Program-made: the position numbers and the translations under genes
In this document: positions 31,945 to 41,497 of the stretch, piece by piece
How the letters are laid out: every line of letters starts with the position of its first letter
Numbering within the stretch: position 1 is the stretch's first letter
Source of the DNA: CAYXDO01 sp964463485
GTDB taxonomy: Bacteria; Myxococcota; Kuafuiibacteriia; Kuafuiibacteriales; Kuafuiibacteriaceae
Direction: 5' to 3'
NCBI GenBank assembly: GCA_964463485.1
Contig: CAYXDO010000007.1
Span: forward strand, 62,001 to 126,000
Length of the DNA: 64,000 nucleotides
The notes under the pieces: model-generated
Told to the model about the DNA's origin: nothing
Seen by the model: only the letters and a program-made list of their open reading frames with translations
The model's database searches: none

Positions 31945-33765
31945 TCAGAAGGAGCCGCCGAACGAGAGCATCCACGGCCGATCCGGACGCTCTTCTCGTC
32001 CGTCGACGTCACGATCCAGCCTTCGACCTAGACTCTGCTGCTCGAGCTCGAACGTACGCTCGACCGGGTACTCATAGCCCGTCAGCATGTGGATCCCCAG
32101 ACCCAACAACCCCACGCCGAGCCCCGCCATGAGGTACCCAGCCTCGTCAGCCATCGGGAGCGCCCCCGCAAACCCGAGGACCGGGAGCGTAAGGCTCAGA
32201 CCGCTGATGCCGATCAGTGAGCCGCCGATGATTTGGCGGGTCACCTTCCAATCATCGGCGATCGCCGCGAGCTCCGCTTCGGTGCCCGAGACCGCGGACG
32301 CGCGGGCGGCTTCGTTCGAGAAGTCGTGCTTGGCGTACTCATCGAGCAGCCTCTCACTCTCCGAAGGGATCACGAGCGCGCTGACTCCGAGGCCGAGGAA
32401 GGCCGCGGACGCGCCGACCAAAACCCACCCCAGGTCAGAGCTGCCGGGGTTGGCGAAGGCCCCCGCGGCGAAGCCTCCGAGCACGGCGGCTCCGGCGAAG
32501 CTGAGGGTGCCTGCGAGCCTTCGGGAATCCCGCTCCAGAGCTGCGCTCGTGTCCAGGAACAAGCCGAGCTGCTCGGCGTCCTTTCGCGTGATCCCAAAAT
32601 GTTCGGGCTGAGCGTCGGCTTGGCTCTCCAACTGCCGAAAGGACTCTCGCCCGAAGGGCTCCGAGAACAGACTCTGAAAGAGCGGCGCCTCCCCGCGCTC
32701 GGCAATCACCAAACTGGACTCTGGTGCATCTTCGAGCCGCAGAGTCTGGCGGTCCGGAAGCTCCCGCACGATTTCCTTCGGCCGCTCCGGGCCTGCCACG
32801 CGCTCGGTCAGCACCAAGGGCTCGTTTGTCGTTGGGAGCGCCAGCACGACTTTGGTGCCCTTCTCGTTGTGAACGTCGGCCACCCGAACGCCGCGTTGGT
32901 CGCGAATGGTCAGCCGTCTCGCGTCGGTCGCGGGAATCTCGAGTCTCCTCGTTACGCCCCTCAGACTCATCAACACCTCGCGACCCGACTTCGGTGGGTA
33001 GGCGAACACCTTCGGACGATAGAGGTCGTTTCGGAGCGGCGCGTTCGCTCGCGTGATGAATGCGGAGAGCTCCGAGTACGTGACCAACCCGTCTTCGTCC
33101 GCGTCCGCCGCGCCTCTCAACCCAGATCGGACTTCGTAGGAAAACACGCCCGACTGAATCTCACTCCACTCGTAGGTGACCGCCTCCGCGCTCGTGGACA
33201 AGACTACGCCGACGTTGGGATGCCGGTCGAGCAGACTCTGCGGCTTCGCGTCGGTTCGCCAGCGCTCTCCCCCCGGTCTTCGTGGGTTGATCATGAAATA
33301 GGAGTTGCAGCTATCGAGAATCAGGTGAATTCGTCGAGCTCGAATTCGACCGATCGCTCGCTCCTCGAGCGCCCGCGCGGTCAGCCTGCCGTCCTCGAGC
33401 TCGAGGAAGCCTTGGCCGCGGTCCAAGTCTCCGTGACCGGCAAATACCAGGTGAACGTCGACCTCACCGCGGGCCGCAGTCACCGTCGCCGACAGGACCT
33501 CGATGGCTCGATCGAGCTCCAAGAGAGTAGGGGGTCGGGCGCGCGCCGCCCAGGACTCGTGAAGCCGAGCGCTCTCGCGATCGAACGTCGTGAGCAGCGT
33601 GACTCGGTCTGGGCCGAACATCTGCGCGTAGAGCTCCGCGTAAGCCGCGCCGTCGTCGTCGGCGTATTGGAGGTCCGGTCGATCGAGCTCGAGGCTCCGG
33701 TTGTTGGTCACGATCAAGGCGTAGGAAGACGACGCCCACAGGAGCGCCAGGGAGAGAGTCATCAT
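31945..33765 (-). CDS. Exported caspase-like (peptidase C14) protein with C-terminal membrane helices
   Basis: A 606-residue protein. A signal peptide or anchor covers residues 1-19. The caspase-fold domain (about 20-270) has the catalytic dyad: His111 in LVFAGHGDLD and Cys153 in LILDSCNS. Within it, residues 221-231 (DADEDGLVTYS) match an EF-hand calcium loop (Asp221, Asp223, Asp225, Gly226). After a beta-rich region of about 120 residues come four hydrophobic helices between about 420 and 575, two of them Gly/Ala-rich. It is the last gene of an operon whose first two genes encode a sigma factor and its anti-sigma factor. Substrate and trigger are unknown; calcium dependence is only suggested. 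Confidence 0.82.
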   Translation of the reverse strand: MMTLSLALLWASSSYALIVTNNRSLELDRPDLQYADDDGAAYAELYAQMFGPDRVTLLTTFDRESARLHESWAARARPPTLLELDRAIEVLSATVTAARGEVDVHLVFAGHGDLDRGQGFLELEDGRLTARALEERAIGRIRARRIHLILDSCNSYFMINPRRPGGERWRTDAKPQSLLDRHPNVGVVLSTSAEAVTYEWSEIQSGVFSYEVRSGLRGAADADEDGLVTYSELSAFITRANAPLRNDLYRPKVFAYPPKSGREVLMSLRGVTRRLEIPATDARRLTIRDQRGVRVADVHNEKGTKVVLALPTTNEPLVLTERVAGPERPKEIVRELPDRQTLRLEDAPESSLVIAERGEAPLFQSLFSEPFGRESFRQLESQADAQPEHFGITRKDAEQLGLFLDTSAALERDSRRLAGTLSFAGAAVLGGFAAGAFANPGSSDLGWVLVGASAAFLGLGVSALVIPSESERLLDEYAKHDFSNEAARASAVSGTEAELAAIADDWKVTRQIIGGSLIGISGLSLTLPVLGFAGALPMADEAGYLMAGLGVGLLGLGIHMLTGYEYPVERTFELEQQSLGRRLDRDVDGREERPDRPWMLSFGGSF

Positions 33766-33768
33766 GAG

Positions 33769-34566
33769 TTACCTCAGCTCGAGCTCGGAAGACTGAATGA
33801 CCACCGGATCGGCGAGCGACCTGAGTCCGGAGAGGCTGGAAGAGCTTAGTTTCGCCTCGACTTCTCGGACGGTGAGCGCGCGTTGGGAGAAAACCGCCAC
33901 GAGCTCGGCCGATCCGGCGGGCGCATCCTTCATCCTCACGCGTTCGGGCATCGCGTTGCGCCCTGTCGGTATACTCACCGACGATGGGTTTTCGGCGTTG
34001 GAGAGGTAGGCTGGATAGAACCAGTGAACCTCCCGGGCGCCGTCGATCGCAAAGAGCATCACGAAGAGCGGTCCCTCGGTTCGATTGCTGACTTCGAGCT
34101 CGAGGGAGTCTTCGCGTCCAATCGACGGTCGGGAGGAGTCTCCGACGGAGAAAGTGGGAGCCTGCGGCGCGGGGCTCACGACGGTGACCCACGCGCCCAC
34201 GGAGCGCTCGACGCCCGCGGGTCCGCCTCGGGCGACGAGCTCTTCGGAGGGTTCGAGGTACAGATAGAGCGAAAACATCGCCGACGCCGCGACGGCCGCG
34301 CTGAGGAGAGCGACCCTGTGGGCGTAGCTCTCTTGGCGAAGCTCGTCCTGTTTGCGCGCGGCTCGCTGCTCGAGCTCCGCGACGAAGGCCGGATCTTCCG
34401 GGGCTGAGAGCGTGCAGAGAGCGCTTCGCGACCGCTCGATCGTCGAAAGGGACTCGCGGCACGGTCGACACTCCGATAGGTGCGTCGCGATCGACTCGGT
34501 CCGGTTCTTCGAGCACTCTCCGTCCAAGTAGGCAGCGAGCTCCAGGCGTTCGACGTGGGGGTTCAT
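33769..34566 (-). CDS. Zinc-finger anti-sigma factor, membrane-bound
   Basis: A 265-residue single-pass membrane protein. The N-terminal zf-HC2 (ZAS) motif is His29-x3-Cys33-x2-Cys36 in ATHLSECRPCRESL, the domain that binds ECF sigma factors. One membrane helix lies at about 85-103 (ALLSAAVAASAMFSLYLYLE). The outer part (about 155-265) has LFVMLFAIDGAREVHWFYPA and resembles the DUF4384-type beta domain seen next to caspase-like proteins. Its start overlaps the sigma-factor stop by 4 bases, and its stop is 3 bases from the caspase start. Confidence 0.85.
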   Translation of the reverse strand: MNPHVERLELAAYLDGECSKNRTESIATHLSECRPCRESLSTIERSRSALCTLSAPEDPAFVAELEQRAARKQDELRQESYAHRVALLSAAVAASAMFSLYLYLEPSEELVARGGPAGVERSVGAWVTVVSPAPQAPTFSVGDSSRPSIGREDSLELEVSNRTEGPLFVMLFAIDGAREVHWFYPAYLSNAENPSSVSIPTGRNAMPERVRMKDAPAGSAELVAVFSQRALTVREVEAKLSSSSLSGLRSLADPVVIQSSELELR

Positions 34567-35162
34567 GGCTTCACCTCGGGAGGGAGTAACTCAGCAAGCG
34601 CCTCGAGCCCGTAGTGGACTCTCGATCGCGCGGCCGAAGGTGTTCTGCCGATCACTTGTGCGATTTGTTCGTAGTCGAGCTCTTCGACGAACCTGAGAAT
34701 CAGGGGGACCCGAAATTTTTCGGGGAGTCGCCCGAGCGCCGCTCGCACCAGGGCCTCCTGACTGTTGCGCTCGAGGACCTCGTCAGCGGGCAGGGCTGGA
34801 TCGATCGCCGACAGACTCATCGGGAGGAGCGACCGCCAGAAGCGTCGGCGATTCATCGACCGACACTCGTTTCGGGCGATGGTGAAGATCCAAGCTCTGA
34901 GCTTGCCCTGAGGCTCGTACGAGCCCCGCCTGACCCAAATCCTGAAGAAGACCTCCTGTGCGACGTCGCGGGCGAGTTGCTCGTCCAAGAGCATCGCCGT
35001 GCAGAACCGTCGTACGGGACCTTGATGACGTCGGGCCAGGTCGGCGAGGGCGCGGCGATCGCCGGCTTGAAGCGCGAGCATGATCGCATCGTCCGAAGGC
35101 CCGTCCTCGGACGAGTCGGGGGAGCGGACGACCGACAGCCGCGGAGGGAAGGGCGGGTTCAT
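34563..35162 (-). CDS. ECF-family RNA polymerase sigma factor
   Basis: A 199-residue sigma factor. Region 2 has LLDEQLARDVAQEVFFRIWV, preceded by DLARRHQGPVRRFCTAML and followed by RAWIFTIARNECRSMNRRR. Region 4 has LGRLPEKFRVPLILRFVEEL followed by DYEQIAQVIGRTPSAARSRV. ATG 35162 is used; a GTG at 35171 would add three residues. It overlaps the anti-sigma gene by 4 bases. By analogy with other ECF operons it probably activates its own promoter in the gap 35172-35280, but I see no clear GGAAC-type -35 there. Confidence 0.9.
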   Translation of the reverse strand: MNPPFPPRLSVVRSPDSSEDGPSDDAIMLALQAGDRRALADLARRHQGPVRRFCTAMLLDEQLARDVAQEVFFRIWVRRGSYEPQGKLRAWIFTIARNECRSMNRRRFWRSLLPMSLSAIDPALPADEVLERNSQEALVRAALGRLPEKFRVPLILRFVEELDYEQIAQVIGRTPSAARSRVHYGLEALAELLPPEVKP

Positions 35163-35280
35163 GATGAACACCCAACGCAGCCCGGGCCGTTTTGTTGAAA
35201 AAAAAATGCGGCTCCGGTCCCGGTCCCGAAACTATCGAGCCTGGACGACGAGTTTGAGCTGCGAACCCGGGACGAACGAA

Positions 35281-38200
35281 CTACTTCCCCGCGAGCGACA
35301 CGAACAGCCTCGTGCACGCGAACTCGACCAGCGGGAAGAACCAGCGCCGGTCCTTGGGCGCGAGGTTCTCGGTGGCCACGTGCACCGACCCCGCCGCGAC
35401 CAGGGCGGCGCGCTCGGCGTTGCGATAGGCCACGTCTTTGGCGTGGGAGAGTGATACGCGATGAGTGTCTCGTAGCCACTTCTCGGCCCTCGTGACGATC
35501 CACTCTCGACGCTCGTCTGGGAGCGCCTTGTCGAGCGCCTTGCCGCGTTTCTTCGAGCGCTTCGGGTCTGAGTAGAGCGACTCGTCCCCCAGCCGATCTC
35601 GGACCAGACCCTCGATGCCTTCTCTCAGCACGTCGACGGGCAAACTCACCACGGCCAAAAACCGCGGCGCGAGCAAGGTGAGCGCGTGAGCGATCTCGAA
35701 TCTCAGCACCGCAGCGTTCTCTTTCTCCGCCTGAGTCGGTGACAGGATGAGTGCGACATGTCCGTCGACCCACGACGGCGTGATCAACACCTCCGAGTCG
35801 TATCTGGCGTAGACGGGCGGGAGCTCTTTGCCGAGGATCGACGAGGCGTCGAAGAACGAGCGCGCGAGAGACGGGGCGAGGCTCGAGAGCTCCAGCTTGT
35901 CGCGCTTCTTCGGTCGGGGTTCGGCAAGCGCGTCACTCATCGCGATGAGCGGCGCGTGGCCGAGCTCTTTCAGGAGATCGAACAGCGGACCGTCTTCCCA
36001 TATCTGAGGGATCTCGACGTTCTTCGCGTTCGAAGGGGGCGGGGGGTCGGCTTGTGCTTCGACCTCGAAGAGTCGCTTCTCTTCCTTGGTCGCCTCGTCG
36101 AGCGCGACCAGGACGTCAGCATAAATCTGGGCCGCCCTTGGCTGGCGGAGCTCGGTGGCGAGCGCGAACAAGCGGCGGAGGGCGGTCACGTGGCCAGGAG
36201 ATCGTTCGAGGAGCTCCGCCCAGGTCTCGAGAGCACGACGCTTCTTTGCGTCCGCGTCGGGCCCGCCCTCGGCCGCGGCGTCGTCGAGAAGCTCCGCGCG
36301 CGCTTCCAACCACTTCGACTCGTCGACGGGTTGCTCGAGCGATTTTCGCCGATCGAGCAACGCGAGCGCGGACTCGGGCCGAGCCACGTGGAATCGGAAG
36401 AGATCGATGGCCGTGTCGAGGTGCGCTCGCGCTCGAGTCCGTAAGGTGTCCGCCTCGGAGTGGTCCTTACCTACGCGCTCGAGCTCCTTCATGAACGCCA
36501 GGCCGGTGTGCTCATGGAGGTCTCCGAGCGCGATGAGCTCCTTGTCGTTTTCGAGCAAGCTCGCGAGCGTCGAGAACGCCGCCGGATCGCGAGGCGCGTC
36601 CGCGAGCGCCTCCACCAGCCACTGCTTGGCCAACGAACGATCGGACGCGAGGATGCGGCCCGCCGCGCGGAGCAACAGCTCGACGCGCGCGTCGGGATCC
36701 GCAGTGCGCGCGGCCTCGGCGAGCGCGTGGGCGGCCCGTTTCGGGTCGCCTGCACGCTCGGCCGCGCGCGCGAGCATCTCGGCGACCTGTTGATCATGCG
36801 GAAAGCGAGCGAACCGATCGCCCAAGAGCTGCGTGGCGCGCTTTGGGTCCTTGCCGCTCTCGATGTACAGCCGTGCGGCCGCGAGCGTGAAGCGCCGTTT
36901 CTCGTCGTCCGCTTCGACCAGGCCGATCAAGTGCTCGTACGTCCTGGCGGCTTCTTCGGACTGGCCGACATCCGCGAGTGACTCTGCTAGTAGCACGAGC
37001 GGTTCGACGAGCTCTGGAGCGACGTCGACGGCTTTTCTGGCGAAACGGACCGCGGCCTCCGACTCGTCCATGGCGCGCTTGGTTCGCGCCATACGCAGAT
37101 AGAGATCTTTTCGCTCGAGCGCGCCGAGCGCGTCTTCGTGATGGAGCAGCAAGGCCGCGGACAGCTCGAAGGCCCGCGCGTGGTCCTTGGCGGACTCCAT
37201 CAGAACCGCGAGCCTCGCTAGCGCCTTGCGCGCCATGGGGACGAGCAGGAGTGCGTCTTCGTAGTGTTTCTTGGCTTCGCCGAAACGTTGCGCTCGCTCG
37301 GCCGCCTCGGCCGCTCCGATGTGAAGCTCCACCGCCCGCGCGAGATCGCTCTTTTCCAAGAGCTTGGCGGCCGCGCCCAGGCTCGCGATCGCGGACGCCG
37401 ATCGGCCCGCGGACAGGTTCTGGCGACCTAGCGCCGCTAAGATTTGGGCGTCGTTCGGTTGAGCTTCGGCGGCCGCTTCCAAGCTCTTCAACGAAGAGTC
37501 GGAGTCACCGCCTGCTCGATAAGACTCTGCGGCGGCAACGAACAATCGGGCCCGCTCCCTCGGATCGTCGGTGAGCGCGGCGAGTCGATCTTCGAGCTTC
37601 GCAGCACCGAGGTGGTCGTTGGCCTTGTGACGAATCGCGATCAGACCCGTGAGCGCCTCTCGGTCCGCGGGCCGCGCTTCGAGCACGATCTCGAGCTCGA
37701 CGAGCGCGTCGTCGAGCCTTCCCCGCTGCTCGTAGATGCGCGCGATGCGCGCGTGGATCGCCGGACGGTCCTCCGCGTCCACCACGATCGCGAGATCTTG
37801 CAGCGCCTCGATCTCGGCCGTCCCGTCGTCGGTGCGCGCGGCGTGCTCGGAGAAGGCACGAAGCACGTTCGGATCATTGGGCGCCAAGCTCACGGCGCCC
37901 TTCAGCGCTCGGCTGGCCCCCGCGTCGTCGCCGAGCTCTCTCGCGCGGAGCTCGGCGACCTCCAAGAGGACGCGCGCGCGATCTTTCGGATCGGCCTGCG
38001 CCCGCGCGCGAAGCTCCACGAGGTGCGCGACCTCTTCCCATCGCCCCGCGGCTCGCTCCAAGCGCTCCAGAGTCGTCAGCGCTTCTATGTCGGTCGGAGC
38101 TTCTTCGATCACCGCGGCCAAAGCTGCGTGCGCGAGCTCCGGTCGCTTCAGCCGGCGTTCGCCGACCTCCGCGAGCTTCTTGCGCATCTCGACGCGCAGG

Positions 38201-41200
38201 CCCGGGTCGGACATGAGCTCCACGAGCGTCGCGAGCGCGTCGGCGAGCCCAGCCCAAGCTTGCTCGCGCTCGAGCAGGTCGACGAGCATTCGAAGGCTGC
38301 TCGCGTCGTCCGGATCTTCCGCGAGCGCTTGGCGCAGAGCACGCTCCGCGGCCTCGGGCTTGCCGAGCCGCTCGAGCTCCAGGTGCGCGATCCGTCGTCT
38401 CAACGCACCACGGTCGGCCGGTGGCCGAGCGTAGACGTCCGATTCGAGAAAGTAGACCTCGTCCTCGTAACGTCCGGCCGCGTCGAGCAATCGGACGACC
38501 TCGCTGCGCGCCGAAAGGTCGTCCGGAAATCGTTCGACGATCGTCAGGATCGCGTTCGCCGCCCCGTGGGGATCGGAGAGCGAGACCTCGCGGACCTGCG
38601 CCGCGCGCCCCAAGAAGTCCTTGGCCCGCGTGGGATCATTCGTGCGACGGCCCTCTGTCTCGAGGATCAGCGCGAGCTCGCGATGGGCACCGAGCTCGGC
38701 GTAGAGCGCGGTCATGCGATCGAAGACGTCGAAGGAGTCCGGTGCTAGCTCGAAGAGTCGTTTGAGCCGAAGCACAGCCTCCTTCTTGCGGCTGAGCGCT
38801 CCGGCCTCCATCTCCGCTACGAGAGACCCGAGGCGAACCTGAGCGTCGAGGTCGAGGCGGCTCGAGACCTCGTCGTAGAGGTCGAGCACGGCTGCCTCGG
38901 CCTCCGCGCGAGCCGAGAGCGCGAGGAGCCGTCTGACGCGTTCCTCATTGGGAGACAGGCGAACGAGCCGCATGGCGGCGACGAGCGCGCGGTCCGCTTC
39001 ACCTCTATCCGAATGAAGCGCGACGATCTCTTCGAGAAGATCGATCTGGGTCTGCACGTCGACGCGACGCGTCGCATCGGCCAGCGCCTGCGCGAGCTCC
39101 ACGAGCTTCGGGGAAGCGTCTTCCGGCGGAACCGACGGAGCTGCGGGTGGAGGAACGCTCGCGCGGACCGGCGGCGCAGAATATGTGGCCGGCGCCGACG
39201 GCACCACGGAGAGCCTTGGCGCTGCAGGCACGGAGCTTCGCGCGGGCGGCGGCGCCGAGACCCTCGGCGGAGGCGGAGTCGATGGCTTCGCTGCGCTGGC
39301 CGGTACCCTCGCCATCTTGATCTTCGCGACCGTCGGCGATTGAGACGGCCTCGCCGGCGCGTCGGGAGCCCGTCGCTCGATCGGATCGTCGAGCTCGACC
39401 GGCTTGAGCAGCCGCGGATCGAGCAGCGGCGGCTCTGCCGAAGCAGGCACGGGCTGGCCCACCACGGGCGCAGAGATCTCTCGCGGCGGCCACTCGGGCG
39501 GCGGCAACGCAGACGGTCGCGGTGCCTTCCCGGGCTTGGCCTCGAGCCGCTCCCCGCGCACGACCGGAATGATCGAGCCCACTGGGATCTCTTCGGTGTG
39601 AAACGTGACGTGGACCGGAGACGAAGTATCGGGCGGCGCGATCGCCGTGCCCGGACGCCAATCGTCTGGCGGCGGGAACGCTTCGAGCTCCTCTGTTCCC
39701 GTCTTGTGCAGGCCCACGAGGCTCGCCGTCGGCGCCGCGAGCTCGATGGGTCGATCGATCGGCGGAGAACCTTCCGCCGCAGGGTCGTACTCGCGCTCGG
39801 AGGGCTCGTCGGCGCCGAGAAAAGCGTCCGTGTTGATGGCGCCGACGATCTCGTCCACCTCGATCGCACCAAACGGATCGGCCTCGAGCCGAGGCGCTCG
39901 CTTCGCAAATTCGGTCTCGCTCTCAGGACCGACGCCGTCCGCGTTCTCCGTCGGCTCGTTGGTCGCGACGCCGATCGTGCTCTCACGAATGTCGTCGAAC
40001 ACACTCTTCGCGGGCGTGCGGACCGCCCGCAACACGGGCTCTGGTCGCGAGGAGGGCAGAGCGGGCTTTGGCGCCAGAACGGTCTCCGCTTCGAGCTCGG
40101 CCATCCGTCGCGCGATGCGCGCCCGGAGCCCTTCGTCGTCTTCGAGGTATCGCTTTTGAACGTCTTGGATCTTCTTCAGCGCCTCGAGCTCTTCTTCCTG
40201 AGAGCCCGAGTGATCGGCTTCCTCCTCGAGCAGCAACACGAGACGAGTCCACCGCTTCAGCCGTTCGTAAATCTTGGCTAGGCGCCGCCGCGCTTCTTTG
40301 TGCTCAGGATCCTGCGCCAGGATCGCTCGATACGCCTCAGCCGCTTCTTCGGGTCGATCGAGTACCACCCCGAGCAAGTGGCCGAGCTTGAGCCTCAAGT
40401 AGATGCGAAGCAGCGGGTTCGTGGTCTGCGCTGCTGCCTCCGCGAAGGTCGTCGCGACCGTGTTGAGCTCCCCAGCCGCCAAGCCGAGCCGCAGCACTTC
40501 GTCGAGCAGCTCTCGATCCTCACTCGACGCCTTGACCGCTCGAACGATCGCTGCGAGCGCGCGCTTGTGATCTTGAAGCTCCCGCTCGTAGATCCGCGCG
40601 AGCTCACGCCACAGCCGAAGCTGATGAGGCGCCGTGCGCCGATCGTGGGTCAGCTCCTCGAGCAGCTCCGCGAGCTGATGGAAGCGCTCCGCCTCGCGAA
40701 AGAGCTCGTCGAGGCTCCCTAGGATCTCCGGGTTGCCTCCGTCGTCGACCAGAGCCGCACGAAAACACGCGAGCGCCCGCGACGGATCCTTCAGCCGGCC
40801 CATGAAGAGCTGTCCCAGCCGCATCGAGAGCGCAGCCCGCACACGCGGATCGGTCTGGTGCAAAATCAGATCGCCGATCACCACGGCGACCTCGTCGAGC
40901 CTGTTGGTCCGATCACCGAGCGACTCCAGCCGATCGATGATTCGAAGGTTTCGCGGCGACAACCGAGCCGCCTTCATCACCTCCTGAAACGCGCGGTGCT
41001 GATTGCCCAAGCGCTCGCTCAAGATCTCCGCGATGTAGAGGTAGAGAGTCGTCGTCTCCCCCTCGTCGTTGGTCAGCGCCAACCGCCGCCGGTACAGATC
41101 GATCAGATCGTCGAAGCGCCCGAGGTCGTAGAGAAGCAGGCCCAAGGCGAAGAGCGCGCGCCGATGATCACCGCGCACGTCGAGCACACGTGAGTAGAGA

Positions 41201-41439
41201 GCGGCGGCCGCTTCGACATCCTCGAGCTCCTCTTCGTAGACCTGCGCGGCCTCGATCATCGACGCGATCGCTTCGTCGCCGAGCCCACGCTCGAGCAAGA
41301 GGCGACCACGCTCCGCGAACGCTTCGGCGTAGTCTCGAAGAGCTCCATCCTCGCGAGCGCGTTTTCTGACCGCGCTGGCAGCCTCCGTCGAGGCGGGGTC
41401 GTTCTTCAACGCCTCGAGGGTCTGGCCGAGATCCGACAA
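35281..41439 (-). CDS. Giant TPR protein, 2052 residues
   Basis: Soluble protein with no signal peptide. Tetratricopeptide-like helical repeats fill residues 1-440 and about 800-1780; examples are AAALYSRVLDVRGDHRRALF, AEAYRAILAQDPEHKEARRR and DDALVELEIVLEARPADREA. Between them, about 470-790, is a disordered Pro/Ala/Ser/Glu-rich linker. The last 260 residues are not TPR and include FEIAHALTLLAPRFLAVVSL and VDVLREGIEGLVRDRLGDES. ATG 41439 opens MSDLGQTLEALKND. It lies 58 bases downstream of gcdH on the same strand. Such proteins are typical scaffolds in large-genome Myxococcota; the partner is unknown. Confidence 0.85.
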   Translation of the reverse strand: MSDLGQTLEALKNDPASTEAASAVRKRAREDGALRDYAEAFAERGRLLLERGLGDEAIASMIEAAQVYEEELEDVEAAAALYSRVLDVRGDHRRALFALGLLLYDLGRFDDLIDLYRRRLALTNDEGETTTLYLYIAEILSERLGNQHRAFQEVMKAARLSPRNLRIIDRLESLGDRTNRLDEVAVVIGDLILHQTDPRVRAALSMRLGQLFMGRLKDPSRALACFRAALVDDGGNPEILGSLDELFREAERFHQLAELLEELTHDRRTAPHQLRLWRELARIYERELQDHKRALAAIVRAVKASSEDRELLDEVLRLGLAAGELNTVATTFAEAAAQTTNPLLRIYLRLKLGHLLGVVLDRPEEAAEAYRAILAQDPEHKEARRRLAKIYERLKRWTRLVLLLEEEADHSGSQEEELEALKKIQDVQKRYLEDDEGLRARIARRMAELEAETVLAPKPALPSSRPEPVLRAVRTPAKSVFDDIRESTIGVATNEPTENADGVGPESETEFAKRAPRLEADPFGAIEVDEIVGAINTDAFLGADEPSEREYDPAAEGSPPIDRPIELAAPTASLVGLHKTGTEELEAFPPPDDWRPGTAIAPPDTSSPVHVTFHTEEIPVGSIIPVVRGERLEAKPGKAPRPSALPPPEWPPREISAPVVGQPVPASAEPPLLDPRLLKPVELDDPIERRAPDAPARPSQSPTVAKIKMARVPASAAKPSTPPPPRVSAPPPARSSVPAAPRLSVVPSAPATYSAPPVRASVPPPAAPSVPPEDASPKLVELAQALADATRRVDVQTQIDLLEEIVALHSDRGEADRALVAAMRLVRLSPNEERVRRLLALSARAEAEAAVLDLYDEVSSRLDLDAQVRLGSLVAEMEAGALSRKKEAVLRLKRLFELAPDSFDVFDRMTALYAELGAHRELALILETEGRRTNDPTRAKDFLGRAAQVREVSLSDPHGAANAILTIVERFPDDLSARSEVVRLLDAAGRYEDEVYFLESDVYARPPADRGALRRRIAHLELERLGKPEAAERALRQALAEDPDDASSLRMLVDLLEREQAWAGLADALATLVELMSDPGLRVEMRKKLAEVGERRLKRPELAHAALAAVIEEAPTDIEALTTLERLERAAGRWEEVAHLVELRARAQADPKDRARVLLEVAELRARELGDDAGASRALKGAVSLAPNDPNVLRAFSEHAARTDDGTAEIEALQDLAIVVDAEDRPAIHARIARIYEQRGRLDDALVELEIVLEARPADREALTGLIAIRHKANDHLGAAKLEDRLAALTDDPRERARLFVAAAESYRAGGDSDSSLKSLEAAAEAQPNDAQILAALGRQNLSAGRSASAIASLGAAAKLLEKSDLARAVELHIGAAEAAERAQRFGEAKKHYEDALLLVPMARKALARLAVLMESAKDHARAFELSAALLLHHEDALGALERKDLYLRMARTKRAMDESEAAVRFARKAVDVAPELVEPLVLLAESLADVGQSEEAARTYEHLIGLVEADDEKRRFTLAAARLYIESGKDPKRATQLLGDRFARFPHDQQVAEMLARAAERAGDPKRAAHALAEAARTADPDARVELLLRAAGRILASDRSLAKQWLVEALADAPRDPAAFSTLASLLENDKELIALGDLHEHTGLAFMKELERVGKDHSEADTLRTRARAHLDTAIDLFRFHVARPESALALLDRRKSLEQPVDESKWLEARAELLDDAAAEGGPDADAKKRRALETWAELLERSPGHVTALRRLFALATELRQPRAAQIYADVLVALDEATKEEKRLFEVEAQADPPPPSNAKNVEIPQIWEDGPLFDLLKELGHAPLIAMSDALAEPRPKKRDKLELSSLAPSLARSFFDASSILGKELPPVYARYDSEVLITPSWVDGHVALILSPTQAEKENAAVLRFEIAHALTLLAPRFLAVVSLPVDVLREGIEGLVRDRLGDESLYSDPKRSKKRGKALDKALPDERREWIVTRAEKWLRDTHRVSLSHAKDVAYRNAERAALVAAGSVHVATENLAPKDRRWFFPLVEFACTRLFVSLAGK

Positions 41440-41497
41440 GCTCGAAAAAGCTAGCGCAGGTTGGCGGTGCGAGGAAGACGACCCGCCGACGGATGGG

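Noticed and set aside
32233..33849. Plus-strand open frame opposite the caspase gene
   Set aside because: The minus-strand gene has catalytic motifs, signal peptide and membrane helices; the plus frame is Arg-rich and looks like a GC shadow.
37444..38748. Plus-strand open frame opposite the giant TPR gene
   Set aside because: It overlaps clear TPR coding and has no recognisable features.
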